Position numbers and translations under genes: made by a program. Positions 54,629 through 64,000 of a stretch of DNA of 64,000 nucleotides are shown here, one piece after another (the stretch's first letter is position 1; every line of letters starts with the position of its first letter). The notes under the pieces were generated by a model, which saw only the letters and a program-made list of their open reading frames with translations, was not told where the DNA came from and made no database searches. This DNA comes from Accumulibacter sp032229525 (lineage in GTDB: Bacteria; Pseudomonadota; Gammaproteobacteria; Burkholderiales; Rhodocyclaceae): contig NZ_JAVTWB010000253.1 of NCBI RefSeq assembly GCF_032229525.1, positions 1 through 64,000 on the forward strand, written 5' to 3'.

Positions 54629-55351
54629 ATGTCCGAAAATTCGCCGAAGTACAAACGTATCCTGCTCAAGCTCTCCGGTGAAGCCCTCATGGGGGCTGAT
54701 GCGTACGGCATCAACCGCCAGACGATCTCCGGCATCGTGGCGGAGATAAAGGTGATTGTCGATATGGGCGTGCAGGTCGGCGTGGTGATCGGTGGCGGCA
54801 ATATCTTTCGCGGCCTTGCGCCTGCGGCCACTGGCATGGACCGTGCGCAGGCAGATTACATGGGCATGCTGGCGACGGTAATGAACGGCCTGGCGCTACA
54901 TGATGCCATGCGTGCCGCCGGCATGGCATCACGCGTGCAGTCGGCGCTGAATATCGAGCAAGTGGTAGAGCCGTACATTCGTGCGCGGGCAATCCGTTAC
55001 CTGGAGCAGGGCCGGACCGTGATTTTCGCGGCCGGGACCGGTAACCCGTTTTTCACGACCGATACCGCGGCAGCCTTGCGTGGAGCAGAAATCGGTGCTG
55101 AAATCGTGCTCAAGGCGACCAAGGTCGACGGTATCTATTCCGCCGACCCCAAGAAGGATCCGCTGGCCATACGGTACGAACGGATCAGTTTTGACGAGGC
55201 GATTGCGCAGAACCTTGCGGTAATGGATGCCACTGCTTTTGCCCTGTGTCGAGACCAGAAGTTGCCGATCAACGTTTTCTCGATTTTCAAACCGGGCGCG
55301 CTGGAGCGGGTTACGATGGGTGAAAACGAAGGCACCCTGGTGTATTGCTGA
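54629..55351 (+). CDS. pyrH: UMP kinase
   Basis: 240 residues from the ATG at 54629 (AAAGGAG upstream). The hexameric amino-acid-kinase-fold enzyme with KLSGEALMG, VIGGGNIFRG and the conserved Asp in ATKVDGIYSADP. It phosphorylates UMP to UDP. Confidence 0.97.
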   Translation: MSENSPKYKRILLKLSGEALMGADAYGINRQTISGIVAEIKVIVDMGVQVGVVIGGGNIFRGLAPAATGMDRAQADYMGMLATVMNGLALHDAMRAAGMASRVQSALNIEQVVEPYIRARAIRYLEQGRTVIFAAGTGNPFFTTDTAAALRGAEIGAEIVLKATKVDGIYSADPKKDPLAIRYERISFDEAIAQNLAVMDATAFALCRDQKLPINVFSIFKPGALERVTMGENEGTLVYC

Positions 55352-55362
55352 CGGAGAAGCAG

Positions 55363-55923
55363 ATGTCGATAGCAGACGTGAAGAAGGTTACCGAGCGAAA
55401 GATGCAGAAGTCGCTCGAGGCTCTCAAGACCGACCTGGCGAAAGTGCGGACCGGGCGCGCTCACACCGGCTTGCTCGACCATGTGCAGGTTGAGTACTAC
55501 GGCTCGATGGTGCCGATCAACACGGTGTCCAGCGTGACCCTGATCGATGCCCGTGCACTCGGTGTGCAGACCTGGGAAAAAGGCTTGGCAGCGAAGGTCG
55601 AAAAGGCCATTCGTGATTGCGATCTGGGTCTCAATCCCTCCTCGCAAGGCGATCTGATTCGTGTGCCGATGCCGGCGCTGACCGAAGACAGGCGCAAGGA
55701 ACTGATCAAAGTGGTCAAGGGTGAGGCCGAGGGAGCAAAGGTCGCCCTGCGGAACTTGCGACGTGACGCGATTGCGACTCTGAAAGAGATGCTCAAGAAC
55801 AAGGAGTGCTCCGAGGATGAGGAGCATCGCGCTCAGGACGAAATTCAGAAACTCACCGATCGGCACGTTGCGGAAGTCGAACAGCAACTCAGTCACAAGG
55901 AAACCGAGTTGATGGCCATCTAG
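55363..55923 (+). CDS. frr: Ribosome recycling factor
   Basis: 186 residues from the ATG at 55363. LRTGRAHTGLLDHVQVEYYG-type N-terminal signature and the final DEIQKLTDRHVAEVEQQL helix. It splits post-termination ribosomes with EF-G. It follows pyrH by 11 bases. Confidence 0.96.
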   Translation: MSIADVKKVTERKMQKSLEALKTDLAKVRTGRAHTGLLDHVQVEYYGSMVPINTVSSVTLIDARALGVQTWEKGLAAKVEKAIRDCDLGLNPSSQGDLIRVPMPALTEDRRKELIKVVKGEAEGAKVALRNLRRDAIATLKEMLKNKECSEDEEHRAQDEIQKLTDRHVAEVEQQLSHKETELMAI

Positions 55924-55946
55924 CATTGCCGGACGAGTAATCGAAT

Positions 55947-56741
55947 ATGGCTCTTTTTGGCAGTTCCACCCGGGACGTTCCGGCGACGTCGGCGGTCCCG
56001 CGGCATGTGGCCATCATCATGGACGGCAATGGGCGCTGGGCCAGGAAGCGCTTGCTGCCTCGCTTTGCCGGCCACCATCGCGGTGTCGAGACCGTTCGTG
56101 CCATGGTTCGTGCCTGTCTGGAGCGAGGCATCGAGTATCTGACCTTGTTTGCTTTCAGCTCGGAGAACTGGCGTCGCCCGCAAGAGGAGGTTTCCCTGCT
56201 GATGGACCTCTTCGTTCACGCCCTCAAGGATGAGGTCGGCAAGCTCGACCGCAACGGTGTGCGCTTGCGTGTGGTTGGCGACCTGTCACGTTTCGAACCG
56301 GGTCTGCAGACGCTGATCCATGACTCGGAGCGCGGGACGGCAGCCAACAGCCGACTGGTCCTGACCATCGCGGCGAACTACGGTGGGCGCTGGGACATCC
56401 TTCAGGCGGTCAACCGGATGCTGCACGCTGACCCGGGTAAGGTCGGGGAATGGCGAGAGAGCGATCTCGCTCCGCACCTGGCCATGAGCTACGCGCCCGA
56501 GCCCGATCTGTTCATCCGCACGGGTGGAGAGCAGCGGATCAGCAATTTCCTGCTCTGGCAGCTGGCGTATTCCGAGTTCTACTTCACCGATGTGCTCTGG
56601 CCCGAGTTTGACTCGACGGTCTTTGAGGCGGCGCTGCTCTCCTATCGGCAGCGCGAACGTCGGTTCGGGCGAACCAGTGAGCAGCTGATCGGGAGTCCGA
56701 CGGCTCCGGCTTCACCGACAGGTCCGCGCATAGATGCTTAG
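55947..56741 (+). CDS. uppS: Undecaprenyl diphosphate synthase
   Basis: 264 residues. VAIIMDGNGRWAR (catalytic Asp) and the later PEPDLFIRTGGEQRISNF are cis-prenyltransferase signatures. It makes the C55 carrier used for peptidoglycan and by the polysaccharide transferase at base 1. It overlaps cdsA by 8 bases. Confidence 0.96.
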   Translation: MALFGSSTRDVPATSAVPRHVAIIMDGNGRWARKRLLPRFAGHHRGVETVRAMVRACLERGIEYLTLFAFSSENWRRPQEEVSLLMDLFVHALKDEVGKLDRNGVRLRVVGDLSRFEPGLQTLIHDSERGTAANSRLVLTIAANYGGRWDILQAVNRMLHADPGKVGEWRESDLAPHLAMSYAPEPDLFIRTGGEQRISNFLLWQLAYSEFYFTDVLWPEFDSTVFEAALLSYRQRERRFGRTSEQLIGSPTAPASPTGPRIDA

Positions 56742-57570
56742 GACGCGGGTGATCACCGCGCTCTTCCTGCTTGCCGGTTTCTTCTCCGCACTGTTCTATT
56801 TGCCGCCCCTGGGTTGGCTGATGCTCGCTACTGCGGTAGCCGCCATCGCTGCCTGGGAGTGGGGCGGTTTGATGCGCCTCGGGGGGGGGCTGCGGCTCGC
56901 TTTCGGCGTCCTGCTGGTCGTCCTGTGTGCGGCTCTCGGCGCGCTCGAACCGGCGGCTGTCGGTCTTGGCGGAGAGTTTTCGGCGGCAGCATGGCGTCTG
57001 GGTGTGTGGTGCTATCTGCCCGCTGCGGTTTTCTGGCTGCTCGCCGTGCCGGTCTGGCTGAAGCAACGCTGGCCGCTATCGAACGCGGCGGTCGGCGTGG
57101 CGACAGGCATCCTGCTCATCTTGCCGACCTGGCTGGCGCTGGTTCAGCTACGTCAGGCTGGACCGTTGGCCTTGCTGGCGATCATGGGCGTCGTCTGGCT
57201 GGCGGATATCGGGGCCTATTTTGCCGGCCGGCGCTTCGGCAAGCACAAGCTGGCGCCCACCATCAGCCCGGGCAAGACCTGGGAAGGAGCGCTTGGCGGC
57301 GGTGTCGCGGTCCTTGCCTATGGCTTCCTGCTGTCATCGAAGCTGCCGGCAGTTCTGGCCAGCAACTACCTGCTGCTGGTCGTGGTCCTGGTTCTGTTGA
57401 CCATCATCAGTGTTCTTGGTGACCTGTTCGAGTCGCTGCTCAAGCGCCAGGCGGGCCTGAAGGACAGCAGTAACGTACTGCCGGGTCATGGTGGTGTGCT
57501 CGACCGCATCGACAGCCTCACCTCGACCCTGCCGCTGGTTGCGCTGGTCTGGCTGGTCGCGTTGCATTGA
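56734..57570 (+). CDS. cdsA: Phosphatidate cytidylyltransferase
   Basis: 278 residues, about seven membrane helices. The C-terminal signature SPGKTWEGALGG ... DSSNVLPGHGGVLDRIDS is diagnostic. It forms CDP-diacylglycerol for phospholipid synthesis. Confidence 0.95.
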   Translation: MLRTRVITALFLLAGFFSALFYLPPLGWLMLATAVAAIAAWEWGGLMRLGGGLRLAFGVLLVVLCAALGALEPAAVGLGGEFSAAAWRLGVWCYLPAAVFWLLAVPVWLKQRWPLSNAAVGVATGILLILPTWLALVQLRQAGPLALLAIMGVVWLADIGAYFAGRRFGKHKLAPTISPGKTWEGALGGGVAVLAYGFLLSSKLPAVLASNYLLLVVVLVLLTIISVLGDLFESLLKRQAGLKDSSNVLPGHGGVLDRIDSLTSTLPLVALVWLVALH

Positions 57571-57587
57571 GATCTTCGGGGAGCGCT

Positions 57588-58772
57588 GTGCAAAATCTGA
57601 CGATTCTGGGATCGACCGGCTCGATCGGCGTCAATACCCTGGATGTCGTTCGTCGCCACCGGCAGAGCTATCGGATCGTTGCGCTTTGCGCGCATCGTCA
57701 GGTCGAGCGCCTGTTCGAGCAGTGCATCGAGTTCCAGCCGCGCTACGCGGTCCTTGGTGATCGGGCTCTGGCGGCTGCCCTCGCTGCTCGCTTGGCCGCC
57801 GCGAGTTGCCCGACGGAAGTTGCGTCGGGCCCCGAGGCGCTGCTGCGCATGGCCGAATTGCCGGAAGTTGATGTCGTAATGGCGGCCATCGTCGGTGCCG
57901 CCGGCTTGCCGCCGACCCTGGCAGCCGCCGTCGCCGGCAAGAAGATTCTGTTGGCGAACAAGGAAGCGCTGGTCATGGCCGGCGCGGTGTTCATGCGCGC
58001 AGTTCACCAGAACGGCGCCACTTTGTTACCGATAGATAGTGAACATAACGCTATTTTTCAGTCACTTCCTAGCGATTATTCAGGTAATCTCTCAGAAAGC
58101 GGCGTGCTTGGCCTGTTCCTCACCGCATCGGGTGGCCCGTTTCGCACAATGGCGCTTGCCGACCTTGATTCGGTTAGCCCGGAGCAAGCTTGTGCCCATC
58201 CGAACTGGGTGATGGGACAAAAGATATCGGTCGATTCGGCGACGATGATGAACAAGGGCCTGGAGATCATCGAAGCGCATTGGCTGTTCAACGTTCCCGC
58301 CGACAAAATCGAAGTGGTCATTCATCCGGAAAGCGTCGTCCACTCACTCGTCCAGTACGCCGATGGCTCGGTGATCGCCGAACTCGGCAATCCGGACATG
58401 CGCACACCGATCGCGCACGCGCTGGCCTATCCGCGGCGTATCGCGGCGGGCGTCGAGCCCCTGGATCTCTTCCAGGTGGCGTCACTGCATTTCGAGAGGC
58501 CGGACCTTGAGCGCTTTCCATGTCTTGCCCTGGCGTATCGCGCGCTCAGTGAAGGCGGCTGCGCGTCGACCACCCTGAACGCTGCCAACGAAGTCGCGGT
58601 TCAGGCCTTTCTGGAGGGGCGCATTGCTTTTACGACGATTCACCTGGTGATTGCAGCGGCCATGGATCAGTTGCCGGCAACCAAAGTGCTCGACTCATTG
58701 GCCGACGTGCTGGCTGCCGACCGGATGGCGCGCGAGGCCGCCGAGCAGTTCATCATCGCGAAGGCCTGCTGA
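57588..58772 (+). CDS. dxr: 1-deoxy-D-xylulose 5-phosphate reductoisomerase
   Basis: 394 residues from the GTG at 57588, with GGGGAG upstream. NADPH motif GSTGSIG (8-14), then LLPIDSEHNAIFQ and LTASGGPFR, and the metal-binding acids. First committed step of the MEP isoprenoid pathway, supplying UppS. A short AT-rich stretch (58020-58100) encodes the conserved SEHNAIFQ region with codons unlike the rest. Confidence 0.96.
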   Translation: MQNLTILGSTGSIGVNTLDVVRRHRQSYRIVALCAHRQVERLFEQCIEFQPRYAVLGDRALAAALAARLAAASCPTEVASGPEALLRMAELPEVDVVMAAIVGAAGLPPTLAAAVAGKKILLANKEALVMAGAVFMRAVHQNGATLLPIDSEHNAIFQSLPSDYSGNLSESGVLGLFLTASGGPFRTMALADLDSVSPEQACAHPNWVMGQKISVDSATMMNKGLEIIEAHWLFNVPADKIEVVIHPESVVHSLVQYADGSVIAELGNPDMRTPIAHALAYPRRIAAGVEPLDLFQVASLHFERPDLERFPCLALAYRALSEGGCASTTLNAANEVAVQAFLEGRIAFTTIHLVIAAAMDQLPATKVLDSLADVLAADRMAREAAEQFIIAKAC

Positions 58773-60139
58773 TGAGCGGCTTTCTCTATTACCTGGCAGC
58801 CTTTGCCCTGGCCCTGGGAATTCTGGTTGTCGTCCACGAGTACGGACACTACCTCGTGGCGCGCTGGGTTGGCGTCAAGGTCCTGCGCTTTTCGGTCGGC
58901 TTTGGCCGGCCGCTCTGGTCGAGGCGTTTCGGCCCTGACGCCACCGAGTGGGCGATTGGCGCTTTTCCCCTGGGCGGCTACGTCAAGATGCTCGACGAGC
59001 GCGAAGGCGAGGTTCCGGCGGCGGACTTGCACCGGAGCTTCAACCGGCAGCCGGTCCTCGCGCGGATGGCGATCGTCGCGGCTGGCCCGATGGCCAATTT
59101 TCTCTTGGCAATCCTCCTCTATTGGGTGTTGTTCTGGCACGGTACCGAGGAATTCAAGCCATTGCTCGGTGCTCCAGTCGTTGCCAGCCCGGCGGCGGCG
59201 GCCGGCGTTGAAAGCGGCGAGCTGGTCCTCAAGGTTGCCGGTGAGGGCGTGCGGACCTGGCAGGAAATGCGTTGGCTGTTGCTGCAGCAGGCTGTAGACC
59301 AGGATCAGATTGACCTCGAGCTGATCAACCCGCGCAACGAAATCAGCATCCGTCGCCTGGATGTCTCGGCTATTCGACACTCGGGCTGGGAAGGTGACGC
59401 ACTGGAAAGGCTGGGACTCGGTCTTTATCGTCCGCGACTGCCTGCCATCCTTGCCGCGGTCAACCCGAACAGCGCTGCGGCCGATGCCGGCCTGCGTCCC
59501 GGTGATCATGTGCTGGCTGTCGACGACCAGGCCATTGGCGATTGGGCGGATCTCGTCAGCGTCGTTCGCCAGGCACCCGGAAAGCCGCTGGCCCTGGATC
59601 TGTTGCGTGACGGTCAGCGAATCAGGATTTTGGTGACCCCGACTGCGGTCGACGATGAAGGCGAGGAGATCGGCCGGATCGGCGTCACTGTCAGCGATCA
59701 CGGCCGGTCGCGGGCCGAGTTGATGACCGTCGTCAGCTACGATCCGCTGTCAGCGCTTGGCAAGGCCGTCGCAGAGACCTGGGACAAGTCGACGTTTACC
59801 CTGTTGATGATCGGCAAGATGGTTACTGGTGACGTTTCGTGGCGAAACATCAGCGGGCCGGTGACCATTGCCGACTATGCCGGCCGATCGGCGAGACTGG
59901 GTCTCGACTACTACCTCAAGTTTCTCGCCCTGGTCAGCATCAGTCTCGGCGTTCTCAATCTGCTGCCGATCCCGATTCTGGATGGGGGGCATTTGCTGTA
60001 TTATCTGGTCGAAATCATCAAGCGTGGGCCGCTCTCCGAAAGAAGCATGGAAATCGGCCAGCAGATCGGTCTGGCGTTCCTGATTATGCTGATGGCCTTC
60101 GCTTTCTACAACGATATCAATCGACTGTTTTCCGGCTGA
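58772..60139 (+). CDS. rseP: Site-2 intramembrane protease RseP
   Basis: 455 residues. Zinc motif HEYGHY in the first helix (near residue 22), two periplasmic PDZ-like domains, and the LLPIPILDGGH motif in a late helix. It cleaves the anti-sigma-E factor in envelope stress. Its ATG shares a base with the dxr stop (TGATG). Confidence 0.95.
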   Translation: MSGFLYYLAAFALALGILVVVHEYGHYLVARWVGVKVLRFSVGFGRPLWSRRFGPDATEWAIGAFPLGGYVKMLDEREGEVPAADLHRSFNRQPVLARMAIVAAGPMANFLLAILLYWVLFWHGTEEFKPLLGAPVVASPAAAAGVESGELVLKVAGEGVRTWQEMRWLLLQQAVDQDQIDLELINPRNEISIRRLDVSAIRHSGWEGDALERLGLGLYRPRLPAILAAVNPNSAAADAGLRPGDHVLAVDDQAIGDWADLVSVVRQAPGKPLALDLLRDGQRIRILVTPTAVDDEGEEIGRIGVTVSDHGRSRAELMTVVSYDPLSALGKAVAETWDKSTFTLLMIGKMVTGDVSWRNISGPVTIADYAGRSARLGLDYYLKFLALVSISLGVLNLLPIPILDGGHLLYYLVEIIKRGPLSERSMEIGQQIGLAFLIMLMAFAFYNDINRLFSG

Positions 60140-60143
60140 GCTC

Positions 60144-62429
60144 ATGAAGAGAAACCTGCTCGCAGGTCTGCTTGCTACCCTGTTGGCCTCTGGCGCGGCT
60201 GCCATGCAACCGTTTACGGTCAAGGACATTCGTGTCGAAGGCATTCAGCGTGTTGAAGCTGGAACCATTTTCAGCTACCTGCCGGTCAAGGTCGGCGACA
60301 CGATGAACGACGAGGTGGCAGCGCAGGCCATCAAGACACTGTTTTCGACAGGTTTTTTCAAGGACGTGCGGGTCGAGATCGATGGCGGCGTGGTCATCAT
60401 CGTCGTCGAGGAGCGCCCGGCGATCGCGCAGATCGATTTCGTTGGCAACAAGGAGTTCGACAAGGAGCAGTTGCTCAAGGGCCTGAAGGAGGTGGGGATA
60501 TCCGTATCGCGCACTTTCGACCGCGCCACTCTGGAAAAGGCCGAACAGGAGCTGAAACGTCAGTATCTCTCGCGGGGCAGGTACGCAGTGGCGATCACCA
60601 CCACCATCACGCCACTGGATCGAAACCGCGTGGCGATCAACTTCAATGTTGACGAAGGTGAGACAACCAAGATCAAGCAGATCAATATCGTCGGTGCAAA
60701 TGCACTCAAGGAGAAAGACCTGCTCGGGGTCATGGAGTTGAAGACGCCGACATGGACCAGCTGGTACACCAAGAGCGACCAGTATTCAAAACAGAAGCTT
60801 TCTGCCGATCTCGAAACGCTGCGTTCCTATTACCTGGATCGCGGCTATCTGGAATTCAATGTCGAGTCGACACAGGTATCGATCAGTCCCGACAAGAAGG
60901 ACATTTACATCACCATCAGCATCAAGGAAGGAGAGCGCTACGTCGTTTCATCGGTGAAACTTGCGGGCGATCTGACGACGTTGTCGGAGGAAGAGTTCAG
61001 GAAGGCAGTAACGATCAAGCCGGGGGACGTCTTCTCCCGCCAGAAGCTCAACGAGAGTACCAAGAGCATTGGCGACAAGCTCGGCGCACAGGGCTACGCG
61101 TTTGCCAACGTCAATGCGGCGCCGGAGATCGACAAGGAGAAACGCCAGGTGGCGTTCACCATCTTCGTCGATCCGGGCAAGCGAGCTTACGTCAGGCGGA
61201 TCAACATCACCGGCAATACCAAGACGCGCGACGAGGTGATCCGTCAGGAAATGCGCCAGATGGAAGGCGCCTGGTATGACGCCGACCGGGTCGTGGCGTC
61301 CCGTGCAAGAATCGACAAGACCAACTATTTCGGCGAGGTCAACGTGGAAACCCCGCCCGTGCCGGGGACCATTGATCAGGTCGATGTGAACATCAATGTG
61401 GCCGAAAAATCGACCGGTAACATCTCCATCGGGGCTGGCTACTCGAGTGCCGAAAAGGTGATCCTGTCGGGTTCCATTTCGCAGGCCAATATCTTTGGCA
61501 GCGGCAAGTTCCTGTCCTTGCAGCTCAACACCGGCAAGTTGAACCGTACTTTGGGCATCAACTATACCAATCCCTACTTCACCGTCGACGGCATCAGCCA
61601 AGGCTTCGACCTCTACTACCGCACGCTCAACCCGACCTCTCTCGGCTACGCCTTTCAATCCACGTCATACGGTGGCGGAATCCGCTTCGGCTATCCGATT
61701 GGTGAAAAGGACACGCTCAACTTTGGCTTGGCGGTCGATCAGACGACCATCGACATCACGCCGATTACGGTGGCGACGCCGATCCAGTACATCCAGTTTC
61801 AGGCCCAGCACGGCGACTCCAACGTTACGGTGCCAGCGACCGTATCATGGACCAGCGATACGCGGAACAGCGCGATCTACGCGACCACTGGCGGCGTTCA
61901 GCGGGCTGGGCTGGAGGTGGCGATCCCCGGCGCCGACCTGACCTTCTATCGAGCAACCTACCAGCATCAACGTTTTTTCGAGGTTGCCAAGGACGTCGTG
62001 CTGATGCTCAATGGCGAGGTGGGCTACGCCGACGGCTTGTCGGGGCAGTCCCTGCCCTTCTACAAGAACTTCTACGCGGGTGGCGTCAACTCGGTCCGCG
62101 GCTACGATACCGCGAGCCTCGGCCCTGTCGATCCTCTTTATCCCGATACTCGTCTCGGGGGTACTCGCAAGCTGGTGTTCAACTCCGAAGTCCTGATGCC
62201 ATTGCCGGGGGTCGACAAGTCGTTCCGCTTCGGGCCGTTCTTTGACGCCGGTAACGTGTTTACCGACAATTACACTTTCTCGGATGAGGGATTGCGGATG
62301 TCGGTCGGCCTCGCCGCCGCTTGGGTCTCGCCGCTCGGACCGCTCAAGTTCAGTTTCGGTCAACCGATCAACGAGAAAAGTAATGATAAACTCCAGAAAT
62401 TCCAGTTTCAGTTCGGGACCACCTTTTAG
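60144..62429 (+). CDS. bamA: Outer-membrane assembly factor BamA
   Basis: 761 residues. A signal peptide (cleavage near residue 20), five POTRA domains and a C-terminal 16-strand barrel (GGVNSVRGYDTASLG motif in loop 6; C-terminal FQFGTTF with terminal Phe). It inserts barrel proteins in the outer membrane. It starts 4 bases after rseP. Confidence 0.97.
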   Translation: MKRNLLAGLLATLLASGAAAMQPFTVKDIRVEGIQRVEAGTIFSYLPVKVGDTMNDEVAAQAIKTLFSTGFFKDVRVEIDGGVVIIVVEERPAIAQIDFVGNKEFDKEQLLKGLKEVGISVSRTFDRATLEKAEQELKRQYLSRGRYAVAITTTITPLDRNRVAINFNVDEGETTKIKQINIVGANALKEKDLLGVMELKTPTWTSWYTKSDQYSKQKLSADLETLRSYYLDRGYLEFNVESTQVSISPDKKDIYITISIKEGERYVVSSVKLAGDLTTLSEEEFRKAVTIKPGDVFSRQKLNESTKSIGDKLGAQGYAFANVNAAPEIDKEKRQVAFTIFVDPGKRAYVRRINITGNTKTRDEVIRQEMRQMEGAWYDADRVVASRARIDKTNYFGEVNVETPPVPGTIDQVDVNINVAEKSTGNISIGAGYSSAEKVILSGSISQANIFGSGKFLSLQLNTGKLNRTLGINYTNPYFTVDGISQGFDLYYRTLNPTSLGYAFQSTSYGGGIRFGYPIGEKDTLNFGLAVDQTTIDITPITVATPIQYIQFQAQHGDSNVTVPATVSWTSDTRNSAIYATTGGVQRAGLEVAIPGADLTFYRATYQHQRFFEVAKDVVLMLNGEVGYADGLSGQSLPFYKNFYAGGVNSVRGYDTASLGPVDPLYPDTRLGGTRKLVFNSEVLMPLPGVDKSFRFGPFFDAGNVFTDNYTFSDEGLRMSVGLAAAWVSPLGPLKFSFGQPINEKSNDKLQKFQFQFGTTF

Positions 62430-62444
62430 CCTAGGAGAAGTAGC

Positions 62445-62963
62445 TTGAATAAAACGATTGCCAGACTGCTGGTTGCGTTGATGGCCTCGCTGCCGGTGTC
62501 TTACGCGTCGGCGACAGAAGCACTGAAGGTTGGCTACGTCAATACCCAGCGCCTTTTTCGTGATGCACCCGCAGCCGTAAAAGCTGCCAAGAAGATCGAG
62601 CAGGAGTTTTCCAAGCGCGACCAGGATTTGCAGCGTCTCGCCAAGCAGCTTCAGGGCTTGCAAGAGACGCTCGAGAAGAATGGTTTGACGATGGCCGAAG
62701 CGGACCGTCGCGCGAAAGAGAAGGATCTGGGCGAAATGTCGCGCGAGTTCCAGCGCAAGCAACGGGAGTTCCGCGAGGATCTGAACCTGCGCCAGAATGA
62801 GGAAAATGCGGCGATCATCGAAAAGGCGAACAAGGCGATCAAGCAACTCGCCGAGAGCGAGAAGTACGACCTGATCGTCCAGGATGTGGTCTGGGTCAGT
62901 CCGAAACTTGATATCACCGACAAGGTGATCAAGGCCCTATCAGACTCCCGGGACGCGAAGTAA
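62445..62963 (+). CDS. skp: Periplasmic chaperone Skp/OmpH
   Basis: 172 residues, TTG start at 62445 with AGGAG 7 bases upstream. A signal peptide (cleavage near 23) is followed by a highly charged helical coiled coil (KKIEQEFSKRDQDLQRL). It delivers unfolded outer-membrane proteins to BamA, encoded just upstream. Confidence 0.93.
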   Translation: MNKTIARLLVALMASLPVSYASATEALKVGYVNTQRLFRDAPAAVKAAKKIEQEFSKRDQDLQRLAKQLQGLQETLEKNGLTMAEADRRAKEKDLGEMSREFQRKQREFREDLNLRQNEENAAIIEKANKAIKQLAESEKYDLIVQDVVWVSPKLDITDKVIKALSDSRDAK

Positions 62964-62992
62964 GCGCCAACCGATCAAGCAATGGCGTTCAG

Positions 62993-64000
62993 GTGTCAGG
63001 AGGCCTGCGGCTAGACGAGATCGTCGCCCATCTCGGCGGCGTGGTCGAGGGTGATGGCTCGGTTGTCGTCTCACAGGTAGGGAGCCTCCTTTCGGCAGGC
63101 GAGGGCTGCATCGCTTTTCTCGTCAGTCCGAAATATCGGCAGCAACTGAAAAAGACCCAAGCCGCGGCCGTGATCGTGCCGCCGCAGTTCTCCTCCGAAA
63201 CGTCATTGCCGCGTATCGTTCACCCCAACGCCTACGCTTATTATGCGCGCGTCGCCGCCTTGCTCAATCCGCCATTGAAACGCCGCCCCGGGGTTCATCG
63301 GGGCGCGGTCGTCAAATCGGAATTGCCGCCGTCGGCCAGTATTGGCGAGAACGTCGTCATCGGTGAGACCGCAACAATCGGTGAGAACGTCACGCTACAT
63401 CCCGGCTGTGTGATCGGTGATGGCGTGTCGATTGGCGACGATTCCCTGCTCTACCCAAATGTCGTTATTTATGACGGCTGCGTGATTGGTAAACGGGCCA
63501 TCATTCACGCCGGTGCGGTCATCGGTGGGGACGGCTTCGGGTTTGCCAAGGAGGGCGAGCGTTGGCTCAAGATTCCGCAGATCGGTCGGGTGGTGATTGG
63601 TGATGATGTGGAGATTGGGGTCAATACCTCGGTCGACCGTGGCGCGCTCGACGACACGGTGATCGGTGATGGGGTCAAGCTCGATAACCAGATCCAGATC
63701 GGCCACAACGTCATTATTGGTGACCATGCCGCGATGGCCGGCTGCGTCGGCATTGCCGGCAGCACCAGAATCGGTCGCCGGTGTACCGTCGGCGGCGCAG
63801 GGATGATCATCGGCCACCTCGAACTGGCCGACGATGTGCACATCTCGGCGGGCAGTATGGTGACCAGGAACCTGCCCCACGCCGGTCAGTACACCAGCAT
63901 CTTTCCACTTGAGGCGCACCAGGAGTGGTTACATAACGCGGCACAGATCAGGCGTCTGGCGAGGCTCGCCGAGCGGGTCGCCGAACTTGAGAAGAAACTC
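62993..64000 (+). CDS. lpxD: UDP-3-O-acylglucosamine N-acyltransferase LpxD (3' end outside window)
   Basis: 336 codons are visible, nearly complete against E. coli LpxD (341). GTG at 62993 is the only good start; an ATG at 62982 is out of frame and hits a stop. Hexapeptide (left-handed beta-helix) repeats such as IGENVVIGETATIGENV precede the catalytic His in QIGHNVIIG. It adds the second acyl chain in lipid A synthesis. The C-terminal coiled coil (LARLAERVAELEKKL) runs into the window end. Confidence 0.94.
   Translation, partial: MSGGLRLDEIVAHLGGVVEGDGSVVVSQVGSLLSAGEGCIAFLVSPKYRQQLKKTQAAAVIVPPQFSSETSLPRIVHPNAYAYYARVAALLNPPLKRRPGVHRGAVVKSELPPSASIGENVVIGETATIGENVTLHPGCVIGDGVSIGDDSLLYPNVVIYDGCVIGKRAIIHAGAVIGGDGFGFAKEGERWLKIPQIGRVVIGDDVEIGVNTSVDRGALDDTVIGDGVKLDNQIQIGHNVIIGDHAAMAGCVGIAGSTRIGRRCTVGGAGMIIGHLELADDVHISAGSMVTRNLPHAGQYTSIFPLEAHQEWLHNAAQIRRLARLAERVAELEKKL

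Noticed and set aside
1..64000. tRNA or rRNA genes
   Set aside because: I looked for the conserved T-arm pattern GGTTCGAATCC and for rRNA cores and found no convincing match; a dedicated scan was not possible.

Overview
The window is a high-GC proteobacterial chromosome segment with about 57 protein-coding genes and no rRNA, tRNA or CRISPR array that I can see. Gene content points to a betaproteobacterium, most likely in or near the Rhodocyclales ('Candidatus Accumulibacter'-like). The clues are a cys operon with the small DUF934 gene, polyhydroxyalkanoate granule proteins, exopolysaccharide export genes and a DksA/PNPase/S15 core. The genus is my inference; no marker such as 16S is present.

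Layout. 1-5387: end of a polysaccharide locus (WecA/MraY-type sugar-phosphate transferase, low-molecular-weight tyrosine phosphatase, Wza-like export lipoprotein, Wzc-like tyrosine autokinase). 5506-7480: rlmB and an orphan carbonic-anhydrase-like protein whose metal-site spacing resembles the carboxysomal CsoSCA type, with no carboxysome genes nearby. 7654-14760: assimilatory sulfate reduction (tauE-like, cysI, DUF934, cysH, cysD, cysN) divergent from cysB. 14761-17285: an accessory patch with a truncated copy of a regulator's N-terminus, a type II toxin-antitoxin pair, a DUF4351-type remnant with a 12-bp tandem repeat, and the intact XRE-like regulator. 17430-22600: dksA, pnp, rpsO, mobA, an unknown gene and a ProQ/FinO-domain protein.

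22776-30798 is a storage-lipid locus: a two-domain fatty acyl-CoA reductase, a phasin, a patatin-like lipase, a TetR regulator, a TPR protein, a wax ester synthase/diacylglycerol acyltransferase, an acyl-CoA-binding protein and a PHA-system protein. Together they could reduce acyl-CoA to fatty alcohol, esterify it into wax esters or triacylglycerol, coat the granule and mobilise it. A cluster of five CTAG motifs lies between the reductase and phasin genes.

30817-42460: housekeeping and membrane genes (rsgA, phhB, M48 protease, orn, a GT-C glycosyltransferase, rpmE, rho, trxA, fdxA, a solute-binding protein, a DUF2189 membrane protein, rimO). 42492-48571: dnaE2 with its own near-consensus LexA box, then a four-gene cluster of nucleotidyltransferase, HprK-related kinase A, PqqD-like peptide chaperone and a small cysteine-containing protein with a twin-arginine-like hydrophobic segment. 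This last cluster is the best candidate for an undescribed system. 49091-52486: glnD and map. 52829-64000: the conserved rpsB-tsf-pyrH-frr-uppS-cdsA-dxr-rseP-bamA-skp-lpxD block, linking translation, isoprenoid and phospholipid synthesis and outer-membrane assembly; lpxD runs off the end.
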